Assembly (NCBI RefSeq): GCF_001638985.1
Contig: NW_017265136.1
Location: forward strand, 124,001 to 188,000
From: Phycomyces blakesleeanus NRRL 1555(-)
Taxonomy: Eukaryota > Mucoromycota > Mucoromycetes > Mucorales > Phycomycetaceae
DNA length: 64,000 nt
Direction: 5' to 3'
Each line of letters starts with the position of its first letter. Positions within the stretch are counted from its first letter, which is position 1. This document shows positions 50,195-62,345 of the stretch, in pieces. Below the pieces are notes generated by a model that saw only the letters and a program-made list of their open reading frames with translations, did not search any database and was not told the DNA's origin. A program made the position numbers and the translations under genes.

Positions 50195-51244
50195 TTAGAG
50201 ACTTCTGCTGCCAGACGGGCCAAACCATTGACTGCTGCTATTGTGCAGTTTACTGGCTTTGAGCACTTCACGTGCCATGGTCACATCGCTCATGTGGCTC
50301 GAGGTCCGGATACTGTTGCAGTGAATGACAGTAGATGCAAATTCTGAAAACGGTCTGTCGTCTTCTACTCCGGGTTCAGAATTTGAGCTACCAGAAGCCT
50401 GCTGTTGGTCTATAATGACAACAGTTTCGTCCGATCCGTTTGATCCGTCCGATCCGTTTGACCCATGCGACTTCTACCCACACATATACACAAAAGGATA
50501 TAATAAAGAGAGAGAGAAAAAAGACAGCTATTTAATATTCTTTACACAAATTACACTCGTACTCGTATTCGCACTCGTACACATAAAGAGAAAGAGAAGA
50601 AAGAGTAGAAAAGATGGTCCTTTATATATATATATATAATTGACTAATTGTGGCTGTGGATAATGTTTACCATTATTGGACGTGAATTGAGTCTTATTGT
50701 GGTGCTTGAGTCTGGATGATCTTCATAATTTGTTTGCATCTGGCGAAGTCTGGAGAATGTGGACGGCCCTGCATCTGGCGACTCTGGATAGTCTTTTGCC
50801 GGGAATCTCCAGACGGCGGAATGTTGCTTTTGCTTTTGCTCCCAGAGATCAACCTCGTCCACGCCTCTTCTGCGCTCGGGGTCGTTGAGAATCTCAGCTC
50901 GAGGCACCAGTGTCAGGGGCGATCGATCCATGGGCACAAAGGTTGATATGAACTGGATCGACGGGCTTGACGGAGACGCCGTCTGACCCGATCTGTGTAG
51001 CAAGCGTGATATCCAGCTGTCATTTAGTATTTTGTTGTTGGTGTTGTTGATCGTGTAGGTTTCCTTGTTAGCCATAAGATCTCGAGCCGAGTTCTCAAAC
51101 GACAGTGTCTCACGGCTGGTGGCAGACCGGACAGACAGCCAGGGCAGAATACGGGACAATGGTCTTGCTGTATTTCCTGGTGTGGATTTTGTGGTGTGTG
51201 GAAAGATGGAATGTATAGTTGGACTGGGTGGGTGGCTATTATTG

Positions 51245-51282
<38 letters not shown>

Positions 51283-51921
51283 GGTATTATTGGTATTGTT
51301 ATCGCTATTGTTTTGGTTGTATCTGTGGCTGTTGATGTGGCTGGTATTGTCATTGGCTTCTCTGCTCTTTGGGTGGTACTTGCGCCGGTAACACATAAAT
51401 AGACTGAGAACAAGACCGCTCGTACAAAAAAGCATACCCAGGACAGCAAAGATCAGTAACAATGGCCAGAGATACCTTGCCTGGTCCCAGCTCTGGAGTG
51501 GGAAAGGTAGCCTCGCATTTGGATTGCTTGTCTGAATCGATGATGGTAGTGATGATGATGATGATAATGATGATGTTGTTATTAGTGATGAGTGGTGTTG
51601 ATGTTGATGTTGATGTTGTGATATTGATTTTGATATTTCTATTGATTCTGATTCTGATTTTGATTGTGATTTTGATTTTGATTTTGATTTTGATTCTGAT
51701 TCTGATTGTGTTGGTAAAAATGACAAAGATATTGATGATTGTGAGTAGGTCGGCGGCGGCGGCGGTAATACCGAAATTACGGCAGATGCAGTTGAGTGAG
51801 GCACAGTGACAGTGGTAGAGTGTGTTAGAGTAAGAGTGACAGGTGTAAATGAGTGTAGAGATTGACTGGTTAAGAGCGGGAGGAATTCGTCAAGAGAAAA
51901 GAGGTTCTCAGTGAGAGCCAT
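50195..51921 (-). CDS. Ser/Thr/Asn-rich single-span membrane protein
   Basis: Two exons, 50671-51921 and 50195-50473, give 509 aa. The N-terminal 150 residues are Ser/Thr-rich with an unusual alternating Ser-Lys/Ser-Glu run (near residue 80) and a His-Gln run, encoded by a GATTTT/GATTCT-type hexamer array. One span (LWPLLLIFAVLGMLFCTSGLVLSLFM, about 150-175) is followed by basic residues (CYRRKYHPK), then an Asn tract of more than 12 residues and a long disordered cytosolic tail. The layout resembles fungal O-glycosylated cell-wall stress sensors (Mid2/Wsc type), but there is no clear signal peptide and no WSC domain, so this remains speculation. The second exon starts with GSNGSD repeats. 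Confidence 0.65.
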
Positions 51922-52429
51922 GAGAGCAATAAATGAATCTAATGAATGTAATGGGATAAATGTTTGGTTTGGCTTGGCTTGGTTTGACTTGGTTTGGCTT
52001 GTTCGATTTCTTCGTTACTTGTTTGCTGTTAAATGTATATACTTGTATAATATTAAATTACAAAAAAAAAGAGATAGAGAGAGAAAAGAGAAAAGATTGG
52101 AAAGAGATGTTCTCACAGAGGGAACTTGAACTTTAACGTTGCGATTATGCCTGAAAGTTGAAGATAAATGTTTATTTGAATATTGTCATGGAAGAGAGAT
52201 ATTAAGATGCAGATGGGAATTTACAATTATTAAGAATGACGGAATGCGTTGTCTGACTGGACAAACAATGTAACAAAAAGGTTACAATAAAAAAAAAGAA
52301 ATAAAGGTTGAAATACAGGGAAAATAAAGAAAAGAACAAGGTAATGAAGAAGAAGTAGAAGTAGAATAAGTAGTAGGGTAAGGTAAGGTAAAGATATATA
52401 ATATATAATATGTATACAAATGCTATTCT
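51922..52429. other. Intergenic spacer
   Basis: About 500 bp; GGCTTGGTTT-like repeats (51970-52000) near the upstream gene's 5' end, otherwise AT-rich. No gene. Confidence 0.5.
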
Positions 52430-54304
52430 CTATGACTTTGGAACAGACTTGCTGCTCTCAGGTGTTGGATCGGCACTCTGGTCGGTGATGGGTTGTGATT
52501 GAGGATGAGGTTGTTGAGTTGTTGTTGTAGTTGTTGTTGCCGAGGATTCGGTGGGGGTTGGTCGCTTAACACGAATGAGTTGAGGAAGATCTTCCTTTTC
52601 TTGGAGATGCTGGCTGTCATGTTTTCGTCCTACTTGAACGTTACTCTCGGGCTGGGACAGGTTGTTGAGATTGACGACCGCGACTTCTTTGTTTTCATAA
52701 CCAATCGCAGGCTGCTCGACAAGGTTGGGTAGGCCGTTGAGAATGGCACGGTCGTTATTGGCCTTTAGGAATCGTCTAAAGTGGCCCAGACTGCTCTTCT
52801 TCTTTTCGGGCTGGGCTGCAGAATCTCCGCCGTGGGTTGCTTGTGGGGATGCACTGACATCGCTGCTTCCGCTTGCAGAGCAGTTTTGTCCAAGCTGCTC
52901 TTCTTCGAAAGGAAGGTAACCGTAGGCACGTTCGCCCATTTCTGCCCAGTCAGTACCGATCAATTCGTCTTCGTCGTTCAATCGAAGGCGGAGGAAGGGA
53001 GTGAGGTTGATGACGATCAGGATAATGTAACTATTAAATGATTTGTTAATCATATATATATATATATATGTATATATAGTGTTCAACTTACGTTACAACA
53101 AAAGACCAGGCAGAAACAGAGCCGATTGCAGCAAGTTGGATGGGAACCTGCATCCAGTGACCATCTAACCAACCACCCTTGGGAAGGGAGTCCCAGGGAG
53201 TGTCATCAGGGTAACCGAGAGCAATGATTGAGCGCTGGGCAAAGATACCAGTGAGAAGTAGACCAACAAGGCCACCGATGTAATGCACTAAAATAAAATA
53301 AAAAAAATATTGGTTTTAATTTTAATAAAAGAAGCTTAACTAGATAATAATTCTTTGATTGTTATTTACCTGCAAATACATCAAGTGCATCGTCGAATCT
53401 GTATTTGTGTTTGTATTGGACTGCAAGGTTGCAGACAATGGATCCCAGAGCACCAAAGGCAAGGGAACTGCTTGGGGAAACAAATCCAGATCCTGGGGTG
53501 ATTGTTGCCAGACCAGCCACGGCACCGGTGCAGAGACCAATGATACTCCACTTGCGAGTGTGTCTGTAATCCATGAGAACCCAGACGATTGCACCAACGC
53601 AACCCGAAAGATGGGTATCGATTAAGGAGTTTACACTGCGGGCATTTGCGCCCAATGCACTTCCTGCATTAAATGCAAACCAACCTATATGTTTTTTTGT
53701 TGTTGTTGTTGTTGCTGTTGGTTACTAATGTATATAATATATATATATATATATATATAAAGATTTTTTTTTTGGTTTGAAGACTTACCGAACCAAAGGA
53801 GAGCCATTCCAAGAAATACAAAGGAGACATTGTGAGGTGTATTAACGTTTTGGTTGTAATCTCGACGTTTGCCTAGAACTACAGCATATGCGACTATTGT
53901 AATAAACAAGTTTTTGGGTTTGTTTTTTTAAGGTTAAACAAAACAAATGCGTGTATAAATATAAATATAAATATAAATATAGTTGTTATTTTTATTTTTA
54001 TTTACCTGCAGCTAAACCACTTGAAATGTGCACAGTGATTCCACTAGTGAAACAAATACCAAAAACAAAAGAAATAAAGGTTAATTTTATTTTATTATGG
54101 TGAGCTATTTAATATTTTCTTACCCTGCATAGTCCATAACGCCCATGACAGCTAACCAGCCATTTGGAGACCATACCCAGTATGTGATGATGTCTATTGA
54201 AACAATAAGAAACAAATTAATATACAATATAATATTTAATGAATCAATGATTTACCATAGACAAGAGTAGTCCACACAAAGATAAAAAGCATAGCTGGTC
54301 CAAG

Positions 54305-54342
<38 letters not shown>

Positions 54343-54581
54343 AAGGTTTAGAGATTATGCTAATAAGCATGTGTTTTTTTTTGTTTGTTTGTCTTTCTGT
54401 ACAGCAAATATTTAAACTTACAGACATGCGCTCTGCTGCAGAACCAAATGCGAGGGCTAAGATAAAGGTATAAAATAAGTAAATTAATTACTGGCTGGAC
54501 TAATACAAAAGGAAGCAAAAAAATAACAATGCAGCAGTAATGGTTTGTAGACTGCATTGGTTCTATTTATTTATTTAAATC

Positions 54582-54613
<32 letters not shown>

Positions 54614-55281
54614 TGTATGTATGTACCTGGCGTAAGACATGCGAACATGGCCTGAAATATCATAAAGGCTGAGGCTGGAATTGTGTGCGATGCTATTTGA
54701 GGAAGTTCTCCGACTCCACGAAGTAAAAAGTGAGCTATGTAATTTTTTTATTTTTTTAAAAAAAAACGTAATTTAGTAATTGGTGCGATAATAATAATAA
54801 TAAAAATATAGATAAATAGATAGATCGACAAAATTTACCTGAATCACCAATAAAGACACCGCCAGTGTTGGAAAATGTGAGCGAGTAACCAATCAAGTAC
54901 CACTACCAAAAAAGAAATAAACGGAAATCTGTTAATAAATACGTCCAATAAAAAAAAAGTTTATATATATATATATATATATATAATAAAAGGAGAGTGC
55001 TTTACTTGAAAGGAGACGACTGCTACTGATAGGACGGTGAGGTACATTAATGACAATGCGTTTTTTGCTCGAGCGAGTCCAGCGTAAAAGAATCCTAGTG
55101 CAGGTGCCTAATATATATATATATATAAATGCTTAAAAGTTTAATACATGTATTATTTAAGATATTTATTATCTAAATAAATAAATAAAAATCTAACCAT
55201 CAAAAAGACAAAGGTAACGCAAACCAAGACATAAGCTGTGTCGCCCTTGTCAAGAAGCATTGAAGGAGTGGGATCAGCCAT
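52430..55281 (-). CDS. Ammonium transporter (Amt/Mep family)
   Basis: Twelve exons join in frame into 588 aa: 55198-55281, 55006-55107, 54839-54902, 54627-54734, 54422-54456, 54256-54304, 54124-54193, 54006-54043, 53789-53893, 53370-53684, 53092-53287 and 52430-53030. There are about eleven membrane spans. The pore twin histidines are present: His176 in GGITVHISSG and His325 in DVFAVHYIGG. Other signatures are GFFYAGLARAKN and AFGSAAERMS. The cytosolic C-terminal tail (about 190 residues, Gln/Thr-rich) is longer than in most Mep proteins. Several introns contain TA runs or a TATG array. Family members import ammonium across the plasma membrane; Mep2-like ones also signal, but which subtype this is cannot be decided. 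Confidence 0.93.
54584..54625. repeat. TATG tetranucleotide repeat in an ammonium-transporter intron
   Basis: About ten ATGT units within the intron between exons 4 and 5. Confidence 0.9.
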
Positions 55282-55877
55282 TTGAAAAGAAAAGAAAAGG
55301 AAAGAAATGAAACGAAATGAAATGTAATATAAGATAAATGTAAATTGATGTAAAGAAAAGAAAGAAAAAAAAAGGGAAACAAAAGGGCGCCTTTATAAAG
55401 GATTTCGATATCTGTTTTTTTTTAATAGAACGGAGTTGGGGGGTGGGGGGTTAGGTCTGACAGACAGAGAAACAAAAGAAAGAAACCTTGACAGGCGATT
55501 ATCGCTCTTGCTTAATTCGTATGTTGCTTGAGATAAGAAAAAGATAAATGATAACGAAAATCTATGCAAAAGATAGGAAACCCGCGGAAACCTGAGAAGG
55601 GGAATCAAGGTTGTAGTCTGTGATTGGCTTGCACCTTTGCTTTGGTGCTGCTAGTCTTCAAATTTTAAGGACCAGATTGAACCAACATATATACACACAT
55701 TTTGTATAATAATCTTTAGAATAAGAAAAAAGTTGCGCTTTTTTTTTATTGTATTGATAAAATAGACAATAGAACACAATAATTAAATTGTCGATTGTCG
55801 ATTATCGATTTATTACTATTGATCTTCTTTAACTCGTATAATATACTATATACTATAGACTATATATTATGCATTTA
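55282..55877. other. Promoter side of the ammonium transporter and 3' end of the kinase gene
   Basis: About 600 bp. Purine-rich AAAG repeats lie just upstream of the transporter start on the + strand. GATA-core sequences occur (for example TTATCG/CGATAA at 55500-55505 and 55803-55808), which could be sites for a nitrogen-regulatory GATA factor, but such hexamers are common in AT-rich DNA. Confidence 0.35.
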
Positions 55878-58800
55878 TTACAAGTCTTTTGAAATGTCAG
55901 TGTGATGAGCCAGGGATGTAGACACAAAGCTCATGAAACGCTTTCCATACACAGCTGGTTTCACAGACGATATCGAGTTCTTGTCTTGGGTCATGGCCTT
56001 GAAAAAGTGCTCCGATTTTTTCTTGATGTCGTACGGTGTTAATATGTCAATGATGCCCATGAAATAAAGAGTGGGTAGAGGACGGTTAGACTCATCTGTA
56101 GCCTGGAAACCACCTTCATTCGAATAAAAAACACAGTTGCTACGTCTTTAAATTCCATTTATTAGATACAGCAAAATTATTTTTATACATTTTTATATTC
56201 AATCAATCAGTTCACTATAGTTTATCTTATCCTAAAATACATCTGTAATATTATTTTGTGTAGATAACACTTACTCATCAAACAGGCCATCAGGCAATTC
56301 GGATACATCCAGAGGATCTGGGTTTGCTTCAGCGATCACTTTACGGAATACGTCTGCCTTGCTCTCCCTTCGTTTCATCATCGATGCCCGTCGCTCAGCA
56401 GACTTTGTGTCTGGCTATATAAATAATTAAATATTTAAATAAATATTTAATTTTTATTAATAATCTCATTCATACCTGGAAAAACTGAAGTGTAGAGTCT
56501 CGTACGTTGTCCTTGTTACCACGGATCATGTCATGCACTCCAATCAAAAGACTATAGTCCATTATATTCAATCCGACCAGCAACTGAGAATAATAATCGT
56601 AATCATAAAACAAATAAGATAAATTAATTAGCTCAAATAATAAAGGCACAATGGGTCAACCGAATCCAAAATCAAGATCAAAATCAAACCGAACCGAACC
56701 AACTCAAATAAAAATATCAATTGTTATTTGTGTGTGTATATTGTTCAGTTGATCAAATAATAATACTAATAATAATAAAAGAAATTATCGGTATCGGTAT
56801 CAATAAGATTGTTAATATTTATCACCTTGACATCTCGTAAGAGTTGAACTACAAACATTCGCCGCTTGCTAGGTCCCAACTGTAGCTCTTTTGCACGCTT
56901 CTCCCAATTCAGGTCCTTCATGACTGCGTATGGGTTCTTTCTTATCTCTTCTTCTGCCAAAAACCGACCAAATGTTGAACCCTTGTTTTTTTGGAATTGT
57001 GATATATACAGAATTGACAAAAACAGATTAGCATTTTTTGGGGGGGGATAAGGAAAGGGTTTAAGAAAATTAAGAAAGAACCAAAAACAGGAAAAATGCC
57101 TCTGATGAGATAGTATGAGAGATGACTTTGGCTTCTTTTGGTCTGGTTCTGGTTTTGGTTTGGATTTTTAGCTTTTTAGATTTTTAGCTTTTTAGCTTTT
57201 TGGCTTTTTGGCTTTTTGGCTTTGGATTTAGCTATAATTTGTGTTTTGTGCTTGACTATTTTTTATTGCATTTCCCTGGTCATGATTTCTTCCCTTTTTT
57301 TTTCTATATATATAAAAGAAAGAAATGTATAGAAATGTATTAAGGTTCTTACTTTCAGGTCATACGTTTCATGAATGTCCTTGTTTGGTGGGAACACATT
57401 TCCCATGACTACAAAGTGAATCTTCCTTCCATGAGGGAGTTTGACACGATGAAGGCCATAATATCTGCAAAGAAGGGTATTTGGATTTCTACACACGTGC
57501 TGTAGAGTGAGAGGTTTTTTTTTATTTTTTTTTAATTGTTATCGATTGTCATTTAGTAATGATAATAGTAATTGAGGTAAATAAACGTAAGAAAGTATAT
57601 CATCTTACATCATGATACTGCTTCAAGATCTTTCTCATAAAAACATGCTCTGTACGATGGATCGTCTTGATTATAAACCTGTAATCGCGTGAATAATAAA
57701 AGAAGCTCCCACTCTTTCCAGGTGAGCCCAGTTCAGATAAGATGTATTTGCTAGTCAGGGATATCTAATCATTACCAAAACAAGAATATTATAACAACCA
57801 ACAAAAAAAAACATTAGATCTTTTTTTATTTATTTTATTACGACCAAGATAATCTCTCTTGTGTTCATCGATAACAGATGAAGACAAAAAGGAAACTTGG
57901 ATACTAAAGAATCAAGAGCCATAAAAAGCAAAAGAGAAAAAAAAAATGTACAAGAAAATGTTTGTATTTATTTATTTATTTTTAAAAACAAAACATATAA
58001 ACTTTTCTTCTTTTCTTCTTTCTCATTTTTATTATTTTTATTGCGATTTTTTTATTTTTACGATTTTTTGTTTGTTTGTTGCGATTTAAACTTCTTAAAT
58101 AAACGTAGAATTTCCAATACAAAAAAAAAACGTACCAAATAATCAGCAGGGTCAATTCCAAACTTTTCTCTCAAATGTCGAAATGCCCAAGGTGCATAGT
58201 CTTTAAACTTGAAATCATATTTTGCTCCAGGAGTCAATTCATCACCTGTACTAATCTTAGAAGAAAAAAAAAGTATCAAAAACCCAATTGAAAGAAATCA
58301 TATCTTTGATTTTCATTCCTCTTTGATTTTCTTTTTTCTTTTTGACAAACACAGAAAAAGACTTACACATCAAATGCAAGTTTATGAGCTGCTTTGAAAT
58401 CAACGTCTTCAATTGGCCGACTTGTCTTTGCAGACACTCTTCCAACTGCAATCCGTATACCGGTCAGCATATTGTACATCAAAACATAATTCTGATGTCC
58501 CTCTGATATCCTTGTCCCCATCATCACCCTATCTCCACCTCCTGTTCCAGCTCCAGTTCCTGTTCCTTCCCCGTATTCTTCATCTTCATTATCATCAGCA
58601 TACAAGGATCTGTGGCGTGACCATCGTCGGAATGCTCTACGCCGGGCACTAAGCTCTCTCTCAAAGTCTTCAGACAATCGGGAACTAGTCGTTGCAGCAA
58701 CATCTGGTCCGATAGTGTGGTTACGGGAAAGCTGGCGGGAGTGACGTTGGAGGAAAGAATGGGTAGAATTACGCTTGGGTGTTCCATTACTATTGTTATT

Positions 58801-59085
58801 GTTGTTGTCATCAATTGTTCGGATAGGCTCAGTATGTGCCCTGTCAATATTATGTTCCCTAGGTCGGGGAGCCAACTGGTTGTCTTTTAGACTATTGAGC
58901 GGAAATGGTCGATTTGGAACGGCTTCTGTTTGTACTGTTTTTGGTGATTCCACAGACCAATCGAGATTTCCATTCTTTTTATTCTCCATTCCAATGTCCA
59001 TTGTGCTGGATGACGCATGAGAAAGATGATCGGCATGTAATTGATCCTCAAGCATTGTGGGAGCTGTCTGGACGTAAAGCGACAT
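55878..59085 (-). CDS. Phosphatidylinositol-4-phosphate 5-kinase (Mss4-like)
   Basis: Eight exons join in frame into 600 aa: 58367-59085, 58136-58250, 57609-57764, 57353-57499, 56826-56981, 56476-56583, 56275-56414 and 55878-56139. A disordered N-terminus of about 190 residues (poly-Asn, Gly-Thr repeats, an Arg-rich stretch) precedes the kinase. Kinase signatures: [20 protein letters not shown], the Gly-rich loop [10 protein letters not shown] with FIIKTI carrying the ATP-binding Lys, [21 protein letters not shown], the catalytic [12 protein letters not shown], and [24 protein letters not shown] near the activation loop. It makes PI(4,5)P2 at the plasma membrane for actin organisation and Ras/PKC signalling. 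The first intron acceptor (TTAG at 58251) is read from frame. Confidence 0.93.
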
Positions 59086-59697
59086 AAAGAAACAGCCGAT
59101 AACAGCTATTACTATTGCTATTATTATATTTCTTGAACAACAATAATGATAATCAAAGAAGTTGATCGTTTATAAAATAAAGACTAATTAAACCAGGTGC
59201 GCCTCTCTTTCTCTTCCTTCCTTTATATATATATATTATATCTTTGTGTGTGTGTGCTTCTGTGCTTGTGTGCGTAGTATAATATAGTATATTATGGTGT
59301 GGTGTAGTGTAGTGTAGTGTAATATGTATCGAGAGAGATATTTTTCGTTCTGTTTTTACAAAATAAAATAGAGAACAATAAAATGTATTACGGGTTAATA
59401 ATAAATGACAAACAATATATTCAGCCTTGTTGATTAGAACAAAGAATAAGACCAAGGAGAGGTAGAAAGGATAGTGTAGTCGAGGACAATAAGAAGGTGG
59501 ATTGACAATATCAAGAGAGAATACACAGAATAATAATCAGTCTTGTCTTTCATCCACGTGTCGAGTGGACATATAGGAGGGAAGACTATAATTTTTTTTT
59601 ATATAGCGTGTGTATGTATTTCTTTCTTTCTCTCTCTTTTATATATATCATTATCTGATGTCTCTCTTACTAATATAAAATATATAATATATATATA

Positions 59698-59730
<33 letters not shown>

Positions 59731-59756
59731 TTGTTTTGGTTCAAAGGATTATCTTG
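59086..59756. other. Intergenic spacer with GT microsatellite
   Basis: About 670 bp, no gene. It contains TA runs and an uninterrupted GT run (59700-59729) close to the 3' end of the GH3 gene. Confidence 0.55.
59700..59729. repeat. GT dinucleotide microsatellite
   Basis: Fifteen perfect GT units. Confidence 0.95.
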
Positions 59757-62345
59757 TTAAAGTGCACCGATACGATGGGCTCGCCATGTTTGGTATCCAG
59801 TACGACGATAGAAATCAACAGCCTCAACCCAGTCCACAAAAGATCTCTTGACTCCGCGCGCCTTCAGGACCTCATTTGCATAAGCAACAATCCCCAACCC
59901 AATTCCACGGCCACGAGCCTCTTTGGCCACTCCAACACACGCCATTCCTCCACTTCGGGCTCCAAACAGACTGTCATCCGTCCAGATCAGATCAGACCGC
60001 AGCGGGTGAGACACATTTGTCGTATTCAGCACCAGAGAAGCTATGATAGGCCCTTGGCTATCCTTCTGCCGCCCAACAATCAAATCCTGGAAGTCGCCCA
60101 GGTAAGCATGGTGCTGGTAAGTCGACACCCAGAATGGAAAGTACTTCTCCTGAAACCCAATCAGGGCCTCTAGCTGATCTGGCAGGATGCGCCCAAACCA
60201 AATGTCTTCAGAAGCCATGCGCTCCTTAATCGCTTTTGGGGTCTCGTAAGTCTCAAGCCCATCCATCATAAGATCCCACACGATATGTCTAAGCTTCCAT
60301 CCGCGGTGCCCGAAAAACTTCCGGCTTTTTGGCCCGTCCACATCCTCCTCCTCAGGAACGCCAGGGAAAAACCGAGGATATGTCGATCCAAGGCGAAAAT
60401 GCGTCGCTCCTTGCTGCGAAAGTGTTGCCAAGGCACGGTCGTGAAGACGACTACCGATACCCCGCGACTTGTACGGTGGTAACACCATCAGCAATCCCAA
60501 CTGGCCATCATTCGTTGCTCGAATGTATTGGGTTGCCACAAAGCCAACGATCTGTTTTGTCGTGCCATCCTGGCAAACAAAATGAGCCGGATCGGACATG
60601 CGATCCAGGACGTGCTCAAACATTGCACAGGAAAGCGGCAGAGCTGCAAAATTGGCATTCCACATCTCCCAAATAACCCCAAGATGATCACTTTTTATAT
60701 AGGGGCTCACATCAAATTGGGGGCTAGGAAGGGTAACCGGCATTGTGTTTGTGGTTTGGATTTCGCCAACCAGCAACTTGACAGCTGCCTCAAGTGCGGG
60801 CGGATTGTATTCAAATGTAACCACATACGTATCGATATCTGGAAAGACAGTCAGATCATATGGATTCATTGCTGCAACTACCACAAGTCGTTTGGAGAAT
60901 ATGTAGGCCAGCCGAACCACCTTGGCCTGGAACGGATAGAGATTTGCATTTCCAGTCCCAACAATCACCAGATCAGCTTGTTTAATCTTGTCTGGCAGAT
61001 CAGGAGGAGTTGATTCGTCAAACAGGATACACTCTGCATCCGGAAACCGCTTCTTTAGAGACTCTTCAAATGCCTTGAATGGTTCCTCCTCCGAGTCGAT
61101 TGCTAGGGTCACTGGTACCTGAGCACCCAAAAAGAGGATTTTCTTATAAACATGGTTGGCTTGAAGTGGAATGGTATTACGGTTATTGCGCACCACAGTC
61201 GGGACTTTGTCGTACAATCTGTTGCTTAGTGCAACATGCTTTGGTGAGCCAACCACATCAATAGAACGCTTCTCGAGTACTTTGGGCCAAGACAGGTACT
61301 TGTCCTTCAAACTCGCGACTCGGTCGATAGATGCCTTTAGTAGCTTGGGATCAAGATCCTTTGATTCAAGGGCACCGTAAAGGGTCTCAAACGCTTGCTC
61401 CTGATACAAAAGTGTGTGAGAGATCATGGCCATGTCATTTCCGGCCTGGAGTGCCATAAGCGCACCCTTTGGAACTCCAATTGTTTCCTTGACGGCTTCC
61501 ATCTCCAGACAATCTGTGATGATCACTCCATCGTATCCAAGCTGTGTCCGCAGCAAGCCGCCCACAATCTCTGGGGATAGACTTGAGACCTGGTTTGGCT
61601 GCTTGACAAGTTTAGGTAAAGACATATGAGCAACCATAATTGAGGCCGGTCGCTGATAATCGTTTTCTACTCCCCCTCCTTTTGATTTGGGCTCGATGAC
61701 CTTGCGAAATGGCTTGAGTTCGAGTTGTTCGAGATCCCTGAGGGTCTTATTAATCACCGGCACTCCTGTGTGGGAGTCAGTGTCTGTATCACCATGGCCG
61801 GGAAAATGTTTAGCGCTGGTGGCTACACCGTGGCGCTGGTGTGCTTCAATTTGTGCCATGCCAAGTCGGCCTACGAGCTCCGAGTCTTCGCCATAAGACC
61901 GTACACCGATCACAGGATTCAGTGGGTTGTTATTGACGTCCAAAACAGGCGCTAGGTTCCAATTGATTCCCAAGGCCAGAAGTTCGTCGGCTACCATGCC
62001 AGCCACGGCCTGGGCTGCTTCTAAATTGTTGATCGCACCAAGAGCCATGTTACCTGGAAAATAGGTTCCGCTGTGGCCCAATCGCCGTACCACGCCGTTC
62101 TCTTGATCCATTGCTATTAACAGTGGACGTGCATGGTTGGCGTTCTTTGCGGCTTCTTGCAGCGCACGTGTAAGTTCTTGTACTTGATGAGGCGTCCCAA
62201 TATTTCGCGAAAACAGAATGATTGCGCCGAGATTGTGATGTTGAATCAGATTGAGGATTCCTTTTGTCGGAGTCAGTCCATCGAATCCACAGATGAGTAA
62301 CTGTCCAACTGCAGATCTTAAGGGATGATCAGTGTCTTTGGTCAT
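59757..62345 (-). CDS. GH3 beta-N-acetylglucosaminidase fused to tandem GNAT acetyltransferase domains
   Basis: One uninterrupted 862-aa frame from ATG at 62345. Residues about 10-340 form a NagZ-type GH3 barrel: KHFPGHGDT (179-187), the Asp190-His192 acid/base dyad of the NagZ loop (DSHTG), and the nucleophile Asp278 in IITDCLEME. A GH3 C-terminal alpha/beta sandwich follows (about 390-525). From about 540 come two GNAT-like segments with acetyl-CoA loops, PPYKSRGIGSRL (near 635) and EARGRGIGLGIV (near 815). There is no signal peptide, so it is probably cytosolic. Likely role: release of N-acetylglucosamine from chitin oligosaccharides, with the GNAT part possibly acting on glucosamine; that link is inference. 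It is intronless and GC-richer, unlike most neighbours. Confidence 0.88.
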   Translation of the reverse strand: MTKDTDHPLRSAVGQLLICGFDGLTPTKGILNLIQHHNLGAIILFSRNIGTPHQVQELTRALQEAAKNANHARPLLIAMDQENGVVRRLGHSGTYFPGNMALGAINNLEAAQAVAGMVADELLALGINWNLAPVLDVNNNPLNPVIGVRSYGEDSELVGRLGMAQIEAHQRHGVATSAKHFPGHGDTDTDSHTGVPVINKTLRDLEQLELKPFRKVIEPKSKGGGVENDYQRPASIMVAHMSLPKLVKQPNQVSSLSPEIVGGLLRTQLGYDGVIITDCLEMEAVKETIGVPKGALMALQAGNDMAMISHTLLYQEQAFETLYGALESKDLDPKLLKASIDRVASLKDKYLSWPKVLEKRSIDVVGSPKHVALSNRLYDKVPTVVRNNRNTIPLQANHVYKKILFLGAQVPVTLAIDSEEEPFKAFEESLKKRFPDAECILFDESTPPDLPDKIKQADLVIVGTGNANLYPFQAKVVRLAYIFSKRLVVVAAMNPYDLTVFPDIDTYVVTFEYNPPALEAAVKLLVGEIQTTNTMPVTLPSPQFDVSPYIKSDHLGVIWEMWNANFAALPLSCAMFEHVLDRMSDPAHFVCQDGTTKQIVGFVATQYIRATNDGQLGLLMVLPPYKSRGIGSRLHDRALATLSQQGATHFRLGSTYPRFFPGVPEEEDVDGPKSRKFFGHRGWKLRHIVWDLMMDGLETYETPKAIKERMASEDIWFGRILPDQLEALIGFQEKYFPFWVSTYQHHAYLGDFQDLIVGRQKDSQGPIIASLVLNTTNVSHPLRSDLIWTDDSLFGARSGGMACVGVAKEARGRGIGLGIVAYANEVLKARGVKRSFVDWVEAVDFYRRTGYQTWRAHRIGAL

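Noticed and set aside
51065..51809. Plus-strand Leu/Val/Met-rich frames that look like membrane proteins
   Set aside because: Antisense of the Asn and Ser-Lys/Glu repeats in the minus-strand gene.
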